A program made the translations under genes and the position numbers. The notes under the pieces were generated by a model. That model ran no database searches and was not told the origin of the DNA. It saw only the letters and a list, made by a program, of their open reading frames with translations. A stretch of 8,775 nucleotides of DNA. Source: Acidobacteriaceae bacterium. GTDB taxonomy: Bacteria > Acidobacteriota > Terriglobia > Terriglobales > Acidobacteriaceae. Position 1 is the stretch's first letter, and the number at the start of each line of letters is the position of its first letter. This document shows, piece after piece, positions 1 to 6,148 of the stretch. The DNA is taken from contig PMSZ01000563.1 of NCBI GenBank assembly GCA_003168235.1, positions 332-9,106 of the forward strand. The letters run 5' to 3'.

Positions 1-1
1 G

Positions 2-355
2 GCGGTGAATCAGGCGCGGCGCGTGCAGGGGATGTCTGCGCTGCGATGGGATGAGTCGCTGGCAGCGGCGGCGCGGCGCCATGCGGAAGTAATGTTGGAA
101 CACGGATCCACGGGACATGCGTTTGCCGGCGAGCCGAGTCTGTCGATGCGGGCGAAGCAGGCGGGCGTGCATTTTGGCTGGCTATCGGAAAACGTGATGC
201 AGGGACCATCGGCGGAGTTCATTCACGAGCAATTCATGAAGTCGGCTCCGCATCGCGCAAACATTCTGGATCGGGAGATGGATTCGATTGGAGTGGGCGT
301 GGTGGAGCAGGGCGGGGAGTTGTTTGTGGTCGAGGATTTTGCGCAGGAGAGATAA
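2..355 (+). CDS. CAP/SCP-domain (YkwD-like) protein, 3' part only
   Basis: This is the C-terminal part of a cysteine-rich secretory protein/antigen 5/PR-1 (CAP) domain protein; the beginning lies outside the window. A GTG at 5 could be read as a start, but the preceding codon (Ala) and the Val-Asn-Gln-Ala-Arg context match the inside of the first CAP helix, so it is almost certainly internal. Counting from that GTG as residue 1, the visible domain shows the alpha-helical stretch LAAAARRHAEVM (19-30), the family His at H38 (TGH), the SENV motif with E62, the SAPHRANIL motif with H83, and the closing IGVGVV strand. H38, E62 and H83 correspond to residues lining the CAP cavity. Bacterial CAP proteins are usually exported, but the enzymatic role is not established, so no reaction is proposed. 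The gene ends with TAA and converges on the VWA gene across a repeat-bearing spacer. Confidence 0.88.
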   Translation, partial: AVNQARRVQGMSALRWDESLAAAARRHAEVMLEHGSTGHAFAGEPSLSMRAKQAGVHFGWLSENVMQGPSAEFIHEQFMKSAPHRANILDREMDSIGVGVVEQGGELFVVEDFAQER

Positions 356-362
356 GCAGGGT

Positions 363-404
363 CAGGTCTCAGGTCGCAGGTGTCAGGTCGCAGGTGTCGG
401 GCGT
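363..404. repeat. Heptamer tandem repeat, CAGGTNN type
   Basis: Five consecutive seven-base units start at 363, 370, 377, 384 and 391 (caggtct, caggtcg, caggtgt, caggtcg, caggtgt), followed by a decayed sixth unit, cgggcgt, at 398. Units 2-3 and 4-5 make an exact 14-bp duplication. The array fills much of the spacer between the converging CAP and VWA genes. Such arrays resemble the short tandemly repeated heptamers known from cyanobacteria. No coding role is seen. Confidence 0.8.
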
Positions 405-457
405 TAAGACCTGCCGCGCGACTCGACCAGGCATTGGAAATGGCGCGGGGTTCAGAC

Positions 458-1570
458 CTACTGCTCCTGCCTGGGGGTGGCATAGTAGCCGCTTCGGGCC
501 TGGATTTTGTAGTCTCCCTGCTTGGGCTTGATTTCGACTTTGCGGAAGCCGCCGTCGCGGTTGGTGTTGATAGGAGTGTAGCCGATGTTGTACTGGCTGC
601 GGAGTTCGTCCGCGATCTGATCGAAGGCCTGGCGGAGCTTCTCGATTTTGTTGCCGACCTCGATCGTACGGCCGCCGGTTTCCTGGGTGAGCTTTTTCAT
701 TTCGGAGTCGCCGTTATAGAAGCCTCCACCCATGCCGTAGAAACCGCGGTCGGCGATGAGCAGCACGTAGCAGATGACGTCGGCCTTCTGGGCGGCTTCG
801 ACGGCGTCTTTGATCTTAAGACGACTGCCTTCGTCCTGTCCGTCGGTGAGCAAAACAACAGCCTTGCGGCCGACTTCGTGCCCGAGCTCGTCGTGCGAGG
901 CCAGATATACAGCATCATAGAGCGCCGTCCCGCGCGGGCCGGTGGAGGAACAAGGAATCGGGCCCTGCGGGCCGACCGGGCCTCCCGCACAGCTCACTCC
1001 TCCGGTATTGATTTTGGCCTGGTCAAGCGCGTGGCGCAGGCGGCTGACGGAGTTGGTGAAATCCTGCAGCAGGGTGACATCGACGTCGAAGCTGATGACA
1101 AACGCCTCGTCTTTGGGGCGCAGAATGTTCTCGAGAAACGAGGCGCCCACTTCCTTTTCCATGTCGAGGACGCGCATCTGGCTGCCGCTGGAATCAATCA
1201 TGATGCCGAGGGTAAGAGGGAGGTCGGATTCCGACTTGAAATACTTGATGGTCTGAGGCTGGCCGTCTTCGAAGATATCGAAGTTCTCTTTGGTGAGATG
1301 CGGGATGAGCGCTCCGTGTTTATCTTTGACGTTGAAAAAGAGCTGCACGGCTTCGACGTTGACCTTGACGGTTGCGGCGGGCTGATCCGTTGATTGGTCC
1401 GGCGGCTGGTTGGAAGGCGTGTGAGGAGCGGAATCGGTGTTGGACGTCGGGCCCGTCGAAGTCTTGGCTGGGGCAGCGTCCTGGGCGGCTGCGGGCAGCG
1501 ATATGAGAGCAAAGACAGCGAGTACGAAGGCGCCCGCCGCCAGGAAAGATTTGTGATGAAGGGTAGGCAT
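458..1570 (-). CDS. Secreted VWA-domain protein with intact MIDAS (TIGR03436 type)
   Basis: A 370-residue exported protein of the VWFA-related Acidobacterial domain type. Residues 1-29 form a signal peptide (hydrophobic core about 11-26, AAA just before Q30), followed by a Thr/Pro/Ser-rich spacer (31-66). Residues 67-110 are the small beta domain that precedes VWA in this family (VQLFFNVKDKHGALIPHL, then FDIFEDGQ). The VWA fold follows, with a complete metal-ion-dependent adhesion site: D126, S128 and S130 (DSSGS), T215 (GTALYD) and D243 (LTDGQ). A loop at 190-213 holds GPVGPQGP between two cysteines (C194, C207) that could form a disulfide. The C-terminal part ends with SGYYATP, a family hallmark. 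The start is the only plausible one, with a weak GGGA about 11 bases upstream. The ligand is unknown; protein binding at the cell surface or in the periplasm is inferred. It is transcribed divergently from a second family member. Confidence 0.93.
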   Translation of the reverse strand: MPTLHHKSFLAAGAFVLAVFALISLPAAAQDAAPAKTSTGPTSNTDSAPHTPSNQPPDQSTDQPAATVKVNVEAVQLFFNVKDKHGALIPHLTKENFDIFEDGQPQTIKYFKSESDLPLTLGIMIDSSGSQMRVLDMEKEVGASFLENILRPKDEAFVISFDVDVTLLQDFTNSVSRLRHALDQAKINTGGVSCAGGPVGPQGPIPCSSTGPRGTALYDAVYLASHDELGHEVGRKAVVLLTDGQDEGSRLKIKDAVEAAQKADVICYVLLIADRGFYGMGGGFYNGDSEMKKLTQETGGRTIEVGNKIEKLRQAFDQIADELRSQYNIGYTPINTNRDGGFRKVEIKPKQGDYKIQARSGYYATPRQEQ

Positions 1571-1730
1571 TAGAGTTTTATCCCGATACTTTGCTAGTCT
1601 ATACCTGTGATGAGGGTTAGATGCACCGAAGAGACGGGACCGGCATCTGAATAAAGGTAAAAGCTAGCGGGATGCGGTAGGGGCAGAGAGCGAGAAGATT
1701 AAGAGAGCGAGAAGAAAGAGGATTGCGGGG
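1571..1730. promoter_or_regulatory. Shared divergent upstream region of the two VWA genes
   Basis: This 160-bp spacer separates the two divergent VWA start codons, so both promoters should lie here. I see no strong sigma-70 box pair; TATACC at 1600-1605 is only a weak -10 candidate for the plus-strand gene. The plus-strand gene has a good Shine-Dalgarno sequence (AGAGGA, about 1717-1722). The last 50 bases are purine-rich and carry a tandem duplication, described separately. Confidence 0.45.
1685..1718 (+). repeat. Two tandem 17-bp purine-rich units before the second VWA gene
   Basis: AGAGAGCGAGAAGA occurs exactly at 1685-1698 and again at 1702-1715, giving a 17-bp period. The second unit runs directly into the Shine-Dalgarno region of the gene starting at 1731. 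It may be a simple replication-slippage duplication in the untranslated leader. Confidence 0.7.
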
Positions 1731-3065
1731 ATGGCCACGAAGATCAGGGCGGGACTGAAGCTGGGGCTGTCGTTTTTCGCCGTGGCGCTGCTGATGGGCG
1801 CAGTGACGGGCGTGTTGGGGGCCCAACAGCCGCCGAATGACATCCCGGACGCCCCGTCGGCGACGCGTCCAATACCGCCGCCAGAGGCGCCCAGTCCGCG
1901 GGCCGAGGCGCAGGAGGACAAAGCAGATACAGCGCCGGCCGAAGCGCCCAACTCGGCGACAAACCCGCTGTCAGGCATGCCCCGGAGCACCCCCAGTTCG
2001 GCAAATACTCCTCCGCCGATGCCGCCGATCAAGACCGTCCCAGCTGGCAGCGTCCCCAAAGACCAGGACACGGGCGTAGACGTCGGTTACACCATCTCGC
2101 ACGTCGTCAACCTGGTAATGGTCCCGGTTACGGTGAAAGACAGCGACGGAGGCCTGGTCGGCGGTTTGCGCTCCACGGATTTTTCGGTGCTGGAGAACGG
2201 GGTGAAACAGAAGCTGACCTTTTTTACCAGCGATCCGTTTGCGCTGTCGGCGGCCGTGGTGATTGATACCGGTCTGCCGGACGTTGGGCTCAAGAAAGTG
2301 CAGGACACGCTCTCGGCGTTGCAGGGAGCGTTCACTCAGTTCGACGAAGTGGGGGTCTATACCTACAGCAGCACGGTCAGCCGCGTCTCAGACTTTAACG
2401 ACGTGGGCAAGGAACTGACGGCGGTGCTGAACGAAATCAAGAGCTACAGCGGCGCCAATAATGGACCGCCGGTGACGAGCGGGCCGCTCGGTCCGCAGGG
2501 GCCGGTGATCAACGGGCGTCCGATTGACTATCCGGTGGACCCGGTTTCGACTCCGCCGAAGATCGCGCACGTTTTGAATGATGCGATCCTGATGGCGGCG
2601 CGAGATTTATCGAAGCGCGACCGAACGCATCGGAAGATCATCTTTGTGATCAGCGACGGACGCGAGCAGGGCTCATCGGCCAGCTACAAAGACACTCTGA
2701 AAGTGCTGCTGACGCAGAACATAACCCTGTACGCGGTGGGAGTAGAAGGCGCGGCGATCCCGATCTATGACCGGCTGCAGCGGATCCACCTGCCGAAGAC
2801 GAACGCGATTATGGGATACAGCGACATTCTGCCGAAATATGTGAACGCGACCGGCGGAGGCACGCAATACAGCGAGTTGACCAAAGCCGATATCGAGCGC
2901 GCCTACGCCGCGGCGATGGGAGATGCGCGCTACCAGTACACGCTGGGCTATTCGCCGAAGTCGAACATCGGAGGGTATCGCGACATCGATGTGCAGGTGC
3001 TGCATCATCCGAACATAAAAGTGTATGCGAAAGCGGGGTATTATCCGCTGCCGGCACCGAGGTAG
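1731..3065 (+). CDS. Secreted VWA-domain protein with degenerate MIDAS (TIGR03436 type)
   Basis: A 444-residue paralogue of the neighbouring VWA protein. An N-terminal signal peptide (K4, R6, K10, then a hydrophobic core 11-29) is followed by a long Pro/Ala/Ser-rich segment (about 32-110), which probably acts as a flexible tether. Residues 122-165 repeat the family's leading beta domain (VVNLVMVPVTVKDSDGGLVGGL, then FSVLENGVKQKLTFF). In the VWA fold the metal-site motif DxSxS is replaced by DTGLP (179-183) and the conserved Thr of the GT-LYDA loop is missing (HVLNDAI), while the third-motif aspartate remains (D309, ISDG). Metal-dependent ligand binding is therefore probably lost or altered. 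A loop at 241-258 contains GPLGPQGP, matching the partner gene. The C terminus AGYYPLP is typical of the family. The ATG at 1731 has a Shine-Dalgarno sequence (AGAGGA) 8 bases upstream. Ligand and role are unknown. Confidence 0.92.
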   Translation: MATKIRAGLKLGLSFFAVALLMGAVTGVLGAQQPPNDIPDAPSATRPIPPPEAPSPRAEAQEDKADTAPAEAPNSATNPLSGMPRSTPSSANTPPPMPPIKTVPAGSVPKDQDTGVDVGYTISHVVNLVMVPVTVKDSDGGLVGGLRSTDFSVLENGVKQKLTFFTSDPFALSAAVVIDTGLPDVGLKKVQDTLSALQGAFTQFDEVGVYTYSSTVSRVSDFNDVGKELTAVLNEIKSYSGANNGPPVTSGPLGPQGPVINGRPIDYPVDPVSTPPKIAHVLNDAILMAARDLSKRDRTHRKIIFVISDGREQGSSASYKDTLKVLLTQNITLYAVGVEGAAIPIYDRLQRIHLPKTNAIMGYSDILPKYVNATGGGTQYSELTKADIERAYAAAMGDARYQYTLGYSPKSNIGGYRDIDVQVLHHPNIKVYAKAGYYPLPAPR

Positions 3066-3073
3066 GACCACGT

Positions 3074-3116
3074 CAGGCCTCGGGTATCAGGCTTGATCGT
3101 ATCAGGATAATCAAGG
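3074..3116. repeat. Degenerate heptamer repeat, CAGGNNT type
   Basis: Just after the second VWA gene the spacer reads caggcct (3074), cgggtat (3081), caggctt (3088), an eight-base unit gatcgtat, then caggata (3103). This looks like a decayed member of the heptamer repeat family seen at 363-404. Confidence is moderate because only three units are clean. Confidence 0.45.
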
Positions 3117-3168
3117 CAGCCGATGCGGGTGCCAACGCCACACAACTCACTCTAGTAACGTGGGTAAC

Positions 3169-3198
3169 CTGCACCATAGCCTTCCGGTGTGATATAAA
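3169..3198 (+). promoter_or_regulatory. Possible promoter of the mglA-like gene
   Basis: TATAAA at 3193-3198 is a good -10 box match. With an 18-bp spacer the -35 position (3169-3174) reads CTGCAC, which is a weak match. Transcription from here would begin near 3205 and give a leader of about 100 bases that includes the hairpin at 3243-3281. This is a pattern match only. Confidence 0.33.
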
Positions 3199-3242
3199 AA
3201 CCAGCAGCAACCGATACTGTTGTCAGGTGGATTGGTAATTGG

Positions 3243-3281
3243 GGCCCGCGCCTTGAGGGAGTATTGCGCGAGGGCCTTTTT
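3243..3281 (+). terminator. Hairpin plus T-run in the mglA leader (attenuator-like)
   Basis: GGCCC (3243-3247) pairs with GGGCC (3272-3276) and GCGC (3248-3251) pairs with GCGC (3266-3269). A GA bulge lies at 3270-3271 and the loop is 14 bases. Five Ts follow at 3277-3281. This has the shape of an intrinsic terminator, but it lies only 23 bases before the mglA start codon, with the Shine-Dalgarno sequence downstream of it. That leaves no room for a separate promoter after it, so conditional attenuation is the most natural reading if it works at all. Confidence 0.45.
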
Positions 3282-3304
3282 CGTCGAGATTCTGAGGAAA
3301 CCTT

Positions 3305-3892
3305 TTGAGTTTCATCAACTTCGCAGCGCGCGAGATCAACTGCAAGATCGTCTATTATGGCGCCGGGTTGGGCGGCAAGACGACGAATCTACAGTTCATC
3401 TTCCAGAAAACAGCCGAACAGCAGAAGGGCAAGATGATCTCGCTCGCCACCGAGACCGATCGCACCCTGTTCTTCGACTTTTTGCCGCTCGATCTGGGTT
3501 CGGTGCGGGGGTTCAAGACGCGGATTCACCTGTATACGGTGCCAGGACAGGTGTTCTATGACGCCAGCCGCAAGCTGATTCTGCGCGGCGTGGACGGCGT
3601 GGTTTTTGTGGCGGATTCGCAGCAGGAGCGCATGGACGCGAACGTGGAAGCGCTCGACAACCTGATGGACAACCTGAAAGAACACGGCTACGACTTCAAC
3701 AAAATTCCCTATGTGCTGCAACTGAATAAACGCGACTTACCGAACGTGATGCCGGTGGACGCGCTCTCCAAGGAACTGCGCAAGAAGAACGAACCCATAG
3801 TCGAAGCCGTCGCCTTCCAGGGCGTGGGCGTGTTCGAAACCCTCAAGGAAATCGCACGCCAGGTGCTGGTGGAATTGAAGCAGGGCGGGTAG
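3305..3892 (+). CDS. mglA: MglA-type Ras-like GTPase
   Basis: A 195-residue small GTPase, the same length as Myxococcus xanthus MglA and very similar throughout. MglA switches between GDP and GTP forms to set cell polarity and motility in M. xanthus; here the output is unknown. Visible motifs: P-loop GAGLGGKTT (19-27, with G23 where M. xanthus has Cys), switch I segment TETDRTLFFD (49-58) including the R53 arginine finger reported for MglA-type GTPases, the switch II motif TVPGQ (78-82) with the MglA-specific Thr in place of Asp and Q82, and NKRD (141-144) for guanine recognition. The start codon is TTG, fixed by the conserved MSFINF start and by GAGGA at 3294-3298, 6 bases upstream. No mglB (Roadblock/LC7 partner) gene is found in this window. 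The gene converges with the ABC-F gene. Confidence 0.95.
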   Translation: MSFINFAAREINCKIVYYGAGLGGKTTNLQFIFQKTAEQQKGKMISLATETDRTLFFDFLPLDLGSVRGFKTRIHLYTVPGQVFYDASRKLILRGVDGVVFVADSQQERMDANVEALDNLMDNLKEHGYDFNKIPYVLQLNKRDLPNVMPVDALSKELRKKNEPIVEAVAFQGVGVFETLKEIARQVLVELKQGG

Positions 3893-3894
3893 GG

Positions 3895-3943
3895 CAGTAT
3901 CCAGTTGCGAGTCGCCAGTACCCAGCAGCCAGTACCCAGTTCG
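3895..3943. repeat. Heptamer tandem repeat, CAGTNNC type
   Basis: Seven contiguous seven-base units begin at 3895, 3902, 3909, 3916, 3923, 3930 and 3937: cagtatc, cagttgc, gagtcgc, cagtacc, cagcagc, cagtacc, cagttcg. The 12-mer GCCAGTACCCAG is repeated exactly at 3914-3925 and 3928-3939, 14 bp apart. The array starts 2 bases after the mglA stop codon and fills half of the convergent spacer. Confidence 0.82.
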
Positions 3944-3969
3944 AACCCAAGACAACATCTTCCGTATAA

Positions 3970-3985
3970 ACGCGGCATGCCGCGT
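3970..3985 (-). terminator. Perfect 16-bp palindrome next to the ABC-F stop, possible terminator
   Basis: ACGCGGCATGCCGCGT is a perfect palindrome that abuts the ABC-F stop codon (3986-3988). Read on the minus strand it can fold as a 6-bp G+C-rich stem with a CATG loop, followed by TTATA. That would be a short, weak intrinsic terminator for the ABC-F transcript. A protein-binding site is an alternative. Confidence 0.42.
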
Positions 3986-5989
3986 CTAGGTAGCGGCAGC
4001 TAGCGTCTCCGACAACTCTTCCCATTCTTTCATCAGTTCCTGCAGATCGCGTTTGCGGGTGGCGAGTTCCCGTGTCTGCCTCTGCGTTTCTTCCGCGCTC
4101 ACAAAACTTTGCAGTCCGGTTTCACACACGGCAATCGCGGCCTCTGCGCGGGCGATCTCTTCTTCGATCTCGTGGAGACGGTCTTGCATCTGCTGGCGCT
4201 TGATCGGGTTCAGGCGCTTGGCCTTGGACTCTGCGGCGCCAGCGCTCGTGGCATGGTCGCCATTATGCGGAACTGCCGGGGACGCCGCAATCGTGTTTCC
4301 GTGTGGCGCGGAGGATTGAGGATTAGGAACTGGTAACTGAACTGTTATCGGCACTTGGGCACTGGCAACCGGATGCTGCTTCCGCCAGAGGTAATCTTCG
4401 TAATTTCCGGGATAGATTTCTACCTTTCCGTCGCCGATTTCAAAGACTCGCGTAGCCAGCTTGTCGATGAAATAGCGGTCGTGCGAAACGAACACTACCG
4501 TGCCCGTGTACTTCATCAGGGCTTCGAGCAAAACGTCTTTTGCGCGTAGGTCAAGGTGGTTGGTGGGCTCATCGAGCAGCAGAAAGTTGGCCGGATGCAG
4601 CAGCATCTTGAGCAGAGCGTAGCGATTGCGCTCGCCTCCGGAGAGCACGCCGATGCGTTTGAAGACATCGTCTCCGGAGAAAAGAAAACAGCCGAGCAGG
4701 CTGCGAAGCTGCGTCTGCGTGGACGCGGCCGAGAGTTCGCCCAGGTCGTCGAGAATGCGGGCTTCGGGATCGAGTTCCTTGTATTGGTCCTGCGCGAAGT
4801 AGTCGGGATGGACTTCGTGGCCGAGTTTGTATTCACCCGCCGTCAGCTTCTCCTGCTGGGCCAGCAGCTTGATCAGGGTCGACTTCCCTGCCCCGTTGAC
4901 GCCCACCAGAGCGATGCGCTCGCCCCGCTCAATCATGAAATTTACATGGGCAAAGACCTTGTGTTCGTTGACGCCGCGCTCGCCGTAACTTTTCGCGACA
5001 TCCGAGAATTCGGCGACGATGCGTCCGCTCGGCTTCGGCTGCGGAAAAGAAAAATGAACAGTCTTCTCTTCTTCCGGAATTTCGACCCGCTCCATTTTTT
5101 CCAGCTCTTTGATACGGCTCTGCACCTGCTTGGCCTTGGTTGCCGTATAGCGAAAACGGTTGATGAAAACTTCGAGTTGCTCGATGCGGTCGTGCTGGGT
5201 CTTGTAAGCCGCCTCGAGTTGTTCCTTGCGCGCGGTCTTGCCGGCTAGGTATTGGTCGTAATTGCCGGCGTAGAAATGCATCTTCTTGTTCCAGATCTCC
5301 ACGATCCGATCGACGGTAATATCGAGAAAGTAACGATCATGTGAAATCAAAACATACGCATACGGATAGCTGGTCAGGTACTCCTCCAACCAGTTGCGGG
5401 CTTCGAGATCGAGATGGTTGGTTGGCTCGTCGAGCAACAGCAGGTTTGGCTTTTGCAGCAGAAGTTTGGCGAGCGCGATGCGCATCTGCCATCCTCCGGA
5501 AAATTCCTCGGTCTGCCGCTTCCAGTCGTCGCGACTGAAACCGAGACCAGTGAGCACCTGGCCGACCTGGGCTTCGAGGGTATAGCCGTCGCGGGCTACG
5601 AATTCGTGTTCCAGCTTCTGGTAGCGGTCGGCGACGTTCGCGTAGTCCTGACTCTCGTGGTCGAGTTCCGACATGCTGCGGGTGAGCGCTTCCATTTCTT
5701 TTTCCATCGAATGAAGCTCGTCAAACACCGCCAGGCACTCGGCAAAGATGGTGCGGCCGGTCATGGTGAGGCCGTCCTGGGGAAGGTATCCGCTGGAAAT
5801 ACCTTTGGCGCGCGAGATCGAGCCGTAGTCGAGCGATTCGCTGCCGGCCAGAATTTTCATCACCGTCGACTTGCCGGTGCCGTTCGCTCCGACCAGACCG
5901 ATGCGCGATTCCGGCGTGATCAGCCAGTCAGCGTCTTCGAATAGGAGTTTGTGGCCATAGCGCTTGCCGGCGCCGGAGAGTTGGATCAT
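3986..5989 (-). CDS. ABC-F family ATPase (Uup/YfmR-like, ribosome-associated)
   Basis: A 667-residue soluble protein with two ABC ATPase domains and no membrane segments, so an ABC-F translation factor rather than a transporter. ABC1: Walker A GANGTGKST (34-42), signature FSGGW (163-167), Walker B LLLLDEP with D187/E188, H-loop H217. The inter-domain helical linker (about 242-300) is the P-site tRNA interaction motif and ends ARYTATKAKQ-like (RYTATKAKQ, 280-288). ABC2: Walker A GVNGAGKST (363-371), LSGGE (449-453), Walker B with D473/E474, H503. A low-complexity linker (about 538-590) leads to a charged coiled coil (about 593-665), as in Uup/YfmR-type members. Both sites keep their catalytic glutamates. 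ABC-F proteins rescue or tune stalled ribosomes; which subfamily role applies here is not determined. The ATG at 5989 has no clear Shine-Dalgarno sequence; an in-frame stop lies 12-15 bases upstream. Confidence 0.95.
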   Translation of the reverse strand: MIQLSGAGKRYGHKLLFEDADWLITPESRIGLVGANGTGKSTVMKILAGSESLDYGSISRAKGISSGYLPQDGLTMTGRTIFAECLAVFDELHSMEKEMEALTRSMSELDHESQDYANVADRYQKLEHEFVARDGYTLEAQVGQVLTGLGFSRDDWKRQTEEFSGGWQMRIALAKLLLQKPNLLLLDEPTNHLDLEARNWLEEYLTSYPYAYVLISHDRYFLDITVDRIVEIWNKKMHFYAGNYDQYLAGKTARKEQLEAAYKTQHDRIEQLEVFINRFRYTATKAKQVQSRIKELEKMERVEIPEEEKTVHFSFPQPKPSGRIVAEFSDVAKSYGERGVNEHKVFAHVNFMIERGERIALVGVNGAGKSTLIKLLAQQEKLTAGEYKLGHEVHPDYFAQDQYKELDPEARILDDLGELSAASTQTQLRSLLGCFLFSGDDVFKRIGVLSGGERNRYALLKMLLHPANFLLLDEPTNHLDLRAKDVLLEALMKYTGTVVFVSHDRYFIDKLATRVFEIGDGKVEIYPGNYEDYLWRKQHPVASAQVPITVQLPVPNPQSSAPHGNTIAASPAVPHNGDHATSAGAAESKAKRLNPIKRQQMQDRLHEIEEEIARAEAAIAVCETGLQSFVSAEETQRQTRELATRKRDLQELMKEWEELSETLAAAT
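4311..4370 (-). repeat. Heptamer repeat embedded in the ABC-F coding sequence
   Basis: Read on the minus strand, this stretch contains cagttac and cagttcc as adjacent heptamers, ccagtgc and ccaagtgc nearby, and an exact pair of aatcctc units (plus strand gaggatt at 4311 and 4318). It matches the CAGTNNC array in the spacer 400 bp away. It encodes roughly residues 540-560 (Val/Pro/Gln-rich, ending NPQSS) of the ABC-F linker, in a region where family members vary in length and sequence. Confidence 0.6.
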
Positions 5990-6111
5990 GGGATTATGTC
6001 TTTATTCAACCACAGAGGACGGAGGATTAGCGACAGAGCCAGAGCGCCAGTCGGGCAAGAGCAGTTGCGACGCGTCTATCCACAAGAAGAACATATCTCT
6101 GGTTCGGGCTT
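5990..6111. other. Divergent spacer between the ABC-F gene and the antitoxin
   Basis: Apart from the antitoxin promoter (described separately) I see no gene here. Near 6008-6037 the sequence ccacagaggacggagg then gacagag resembles the dispersed ACAGAGG-rich repeats common in many bacterial genomes. At 6048-6068 cagtcgg, gcaagag and cagttgc may be relics of the CAGTNNC heptamer. I could not identify a convincing ABC-F promoter. Confidence 0.3.
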
Positions 6112-6141
6112 TTGACAATGTGCCACAATGTGTGGCACAAT
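6112..6141 (+). promoter_or_regulatory. Antitoxin-toxin promoter with palindromic operator
   Basis: A perfect -35 box TTGACA (6112-6117) is followed, after 18 bp, by CACAAT (6136-6141), a 4-of-6 match to -10. A perfect 9-bp inverted repeat, TGTGCCACA (6119-6127) and TGTGGCACA (6131-6139), separated by ATG, fills the space between them. Autoregulation by the antitoxin binding this operator is expected for Phd-type systems and is inferred here. Transcription should start at about 6148-6149, at the antitoxin ATG. Confidence 0.68.
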
Positions 6142-6148
6142 TCTGATA

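Noticed and set aside
380..1393. A 337-codon plus-strand open frame
   Set aside because: It is antisense to the secreted VWA gene, whose signal peptide, MIDAS motifs and family ending are unmistakable. The antisense translation shows no recognisable domain.
3220..3561. A plus-strand open frame overlapping the mglA start
   Set aside because: It is out of frame with mglA and has no family signature. The TTG start at 3305 with GAGGA explains the locus.
4556..5248. A 230-codon plus-strand open frame, and another at 5414-5944
   Set aside because: Both are antisense to the ABC-F gene, which is conserved along its full length. They are by-products of the G+C-rich codon bias.
6008..6037. An ACAGAGG-type dispersed repeat
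   Set aside because: Only about two imperfect units are visible, so it is mentioned in the spacer entry but not called as a separate repeat.
6128..6148. An upstream ATG for the antitoxin
   Set aside because: It lies in the spacer of the operator palindrome and upstream of the predicted transcription start. MPSVNI from 6149 matches the family beginning.
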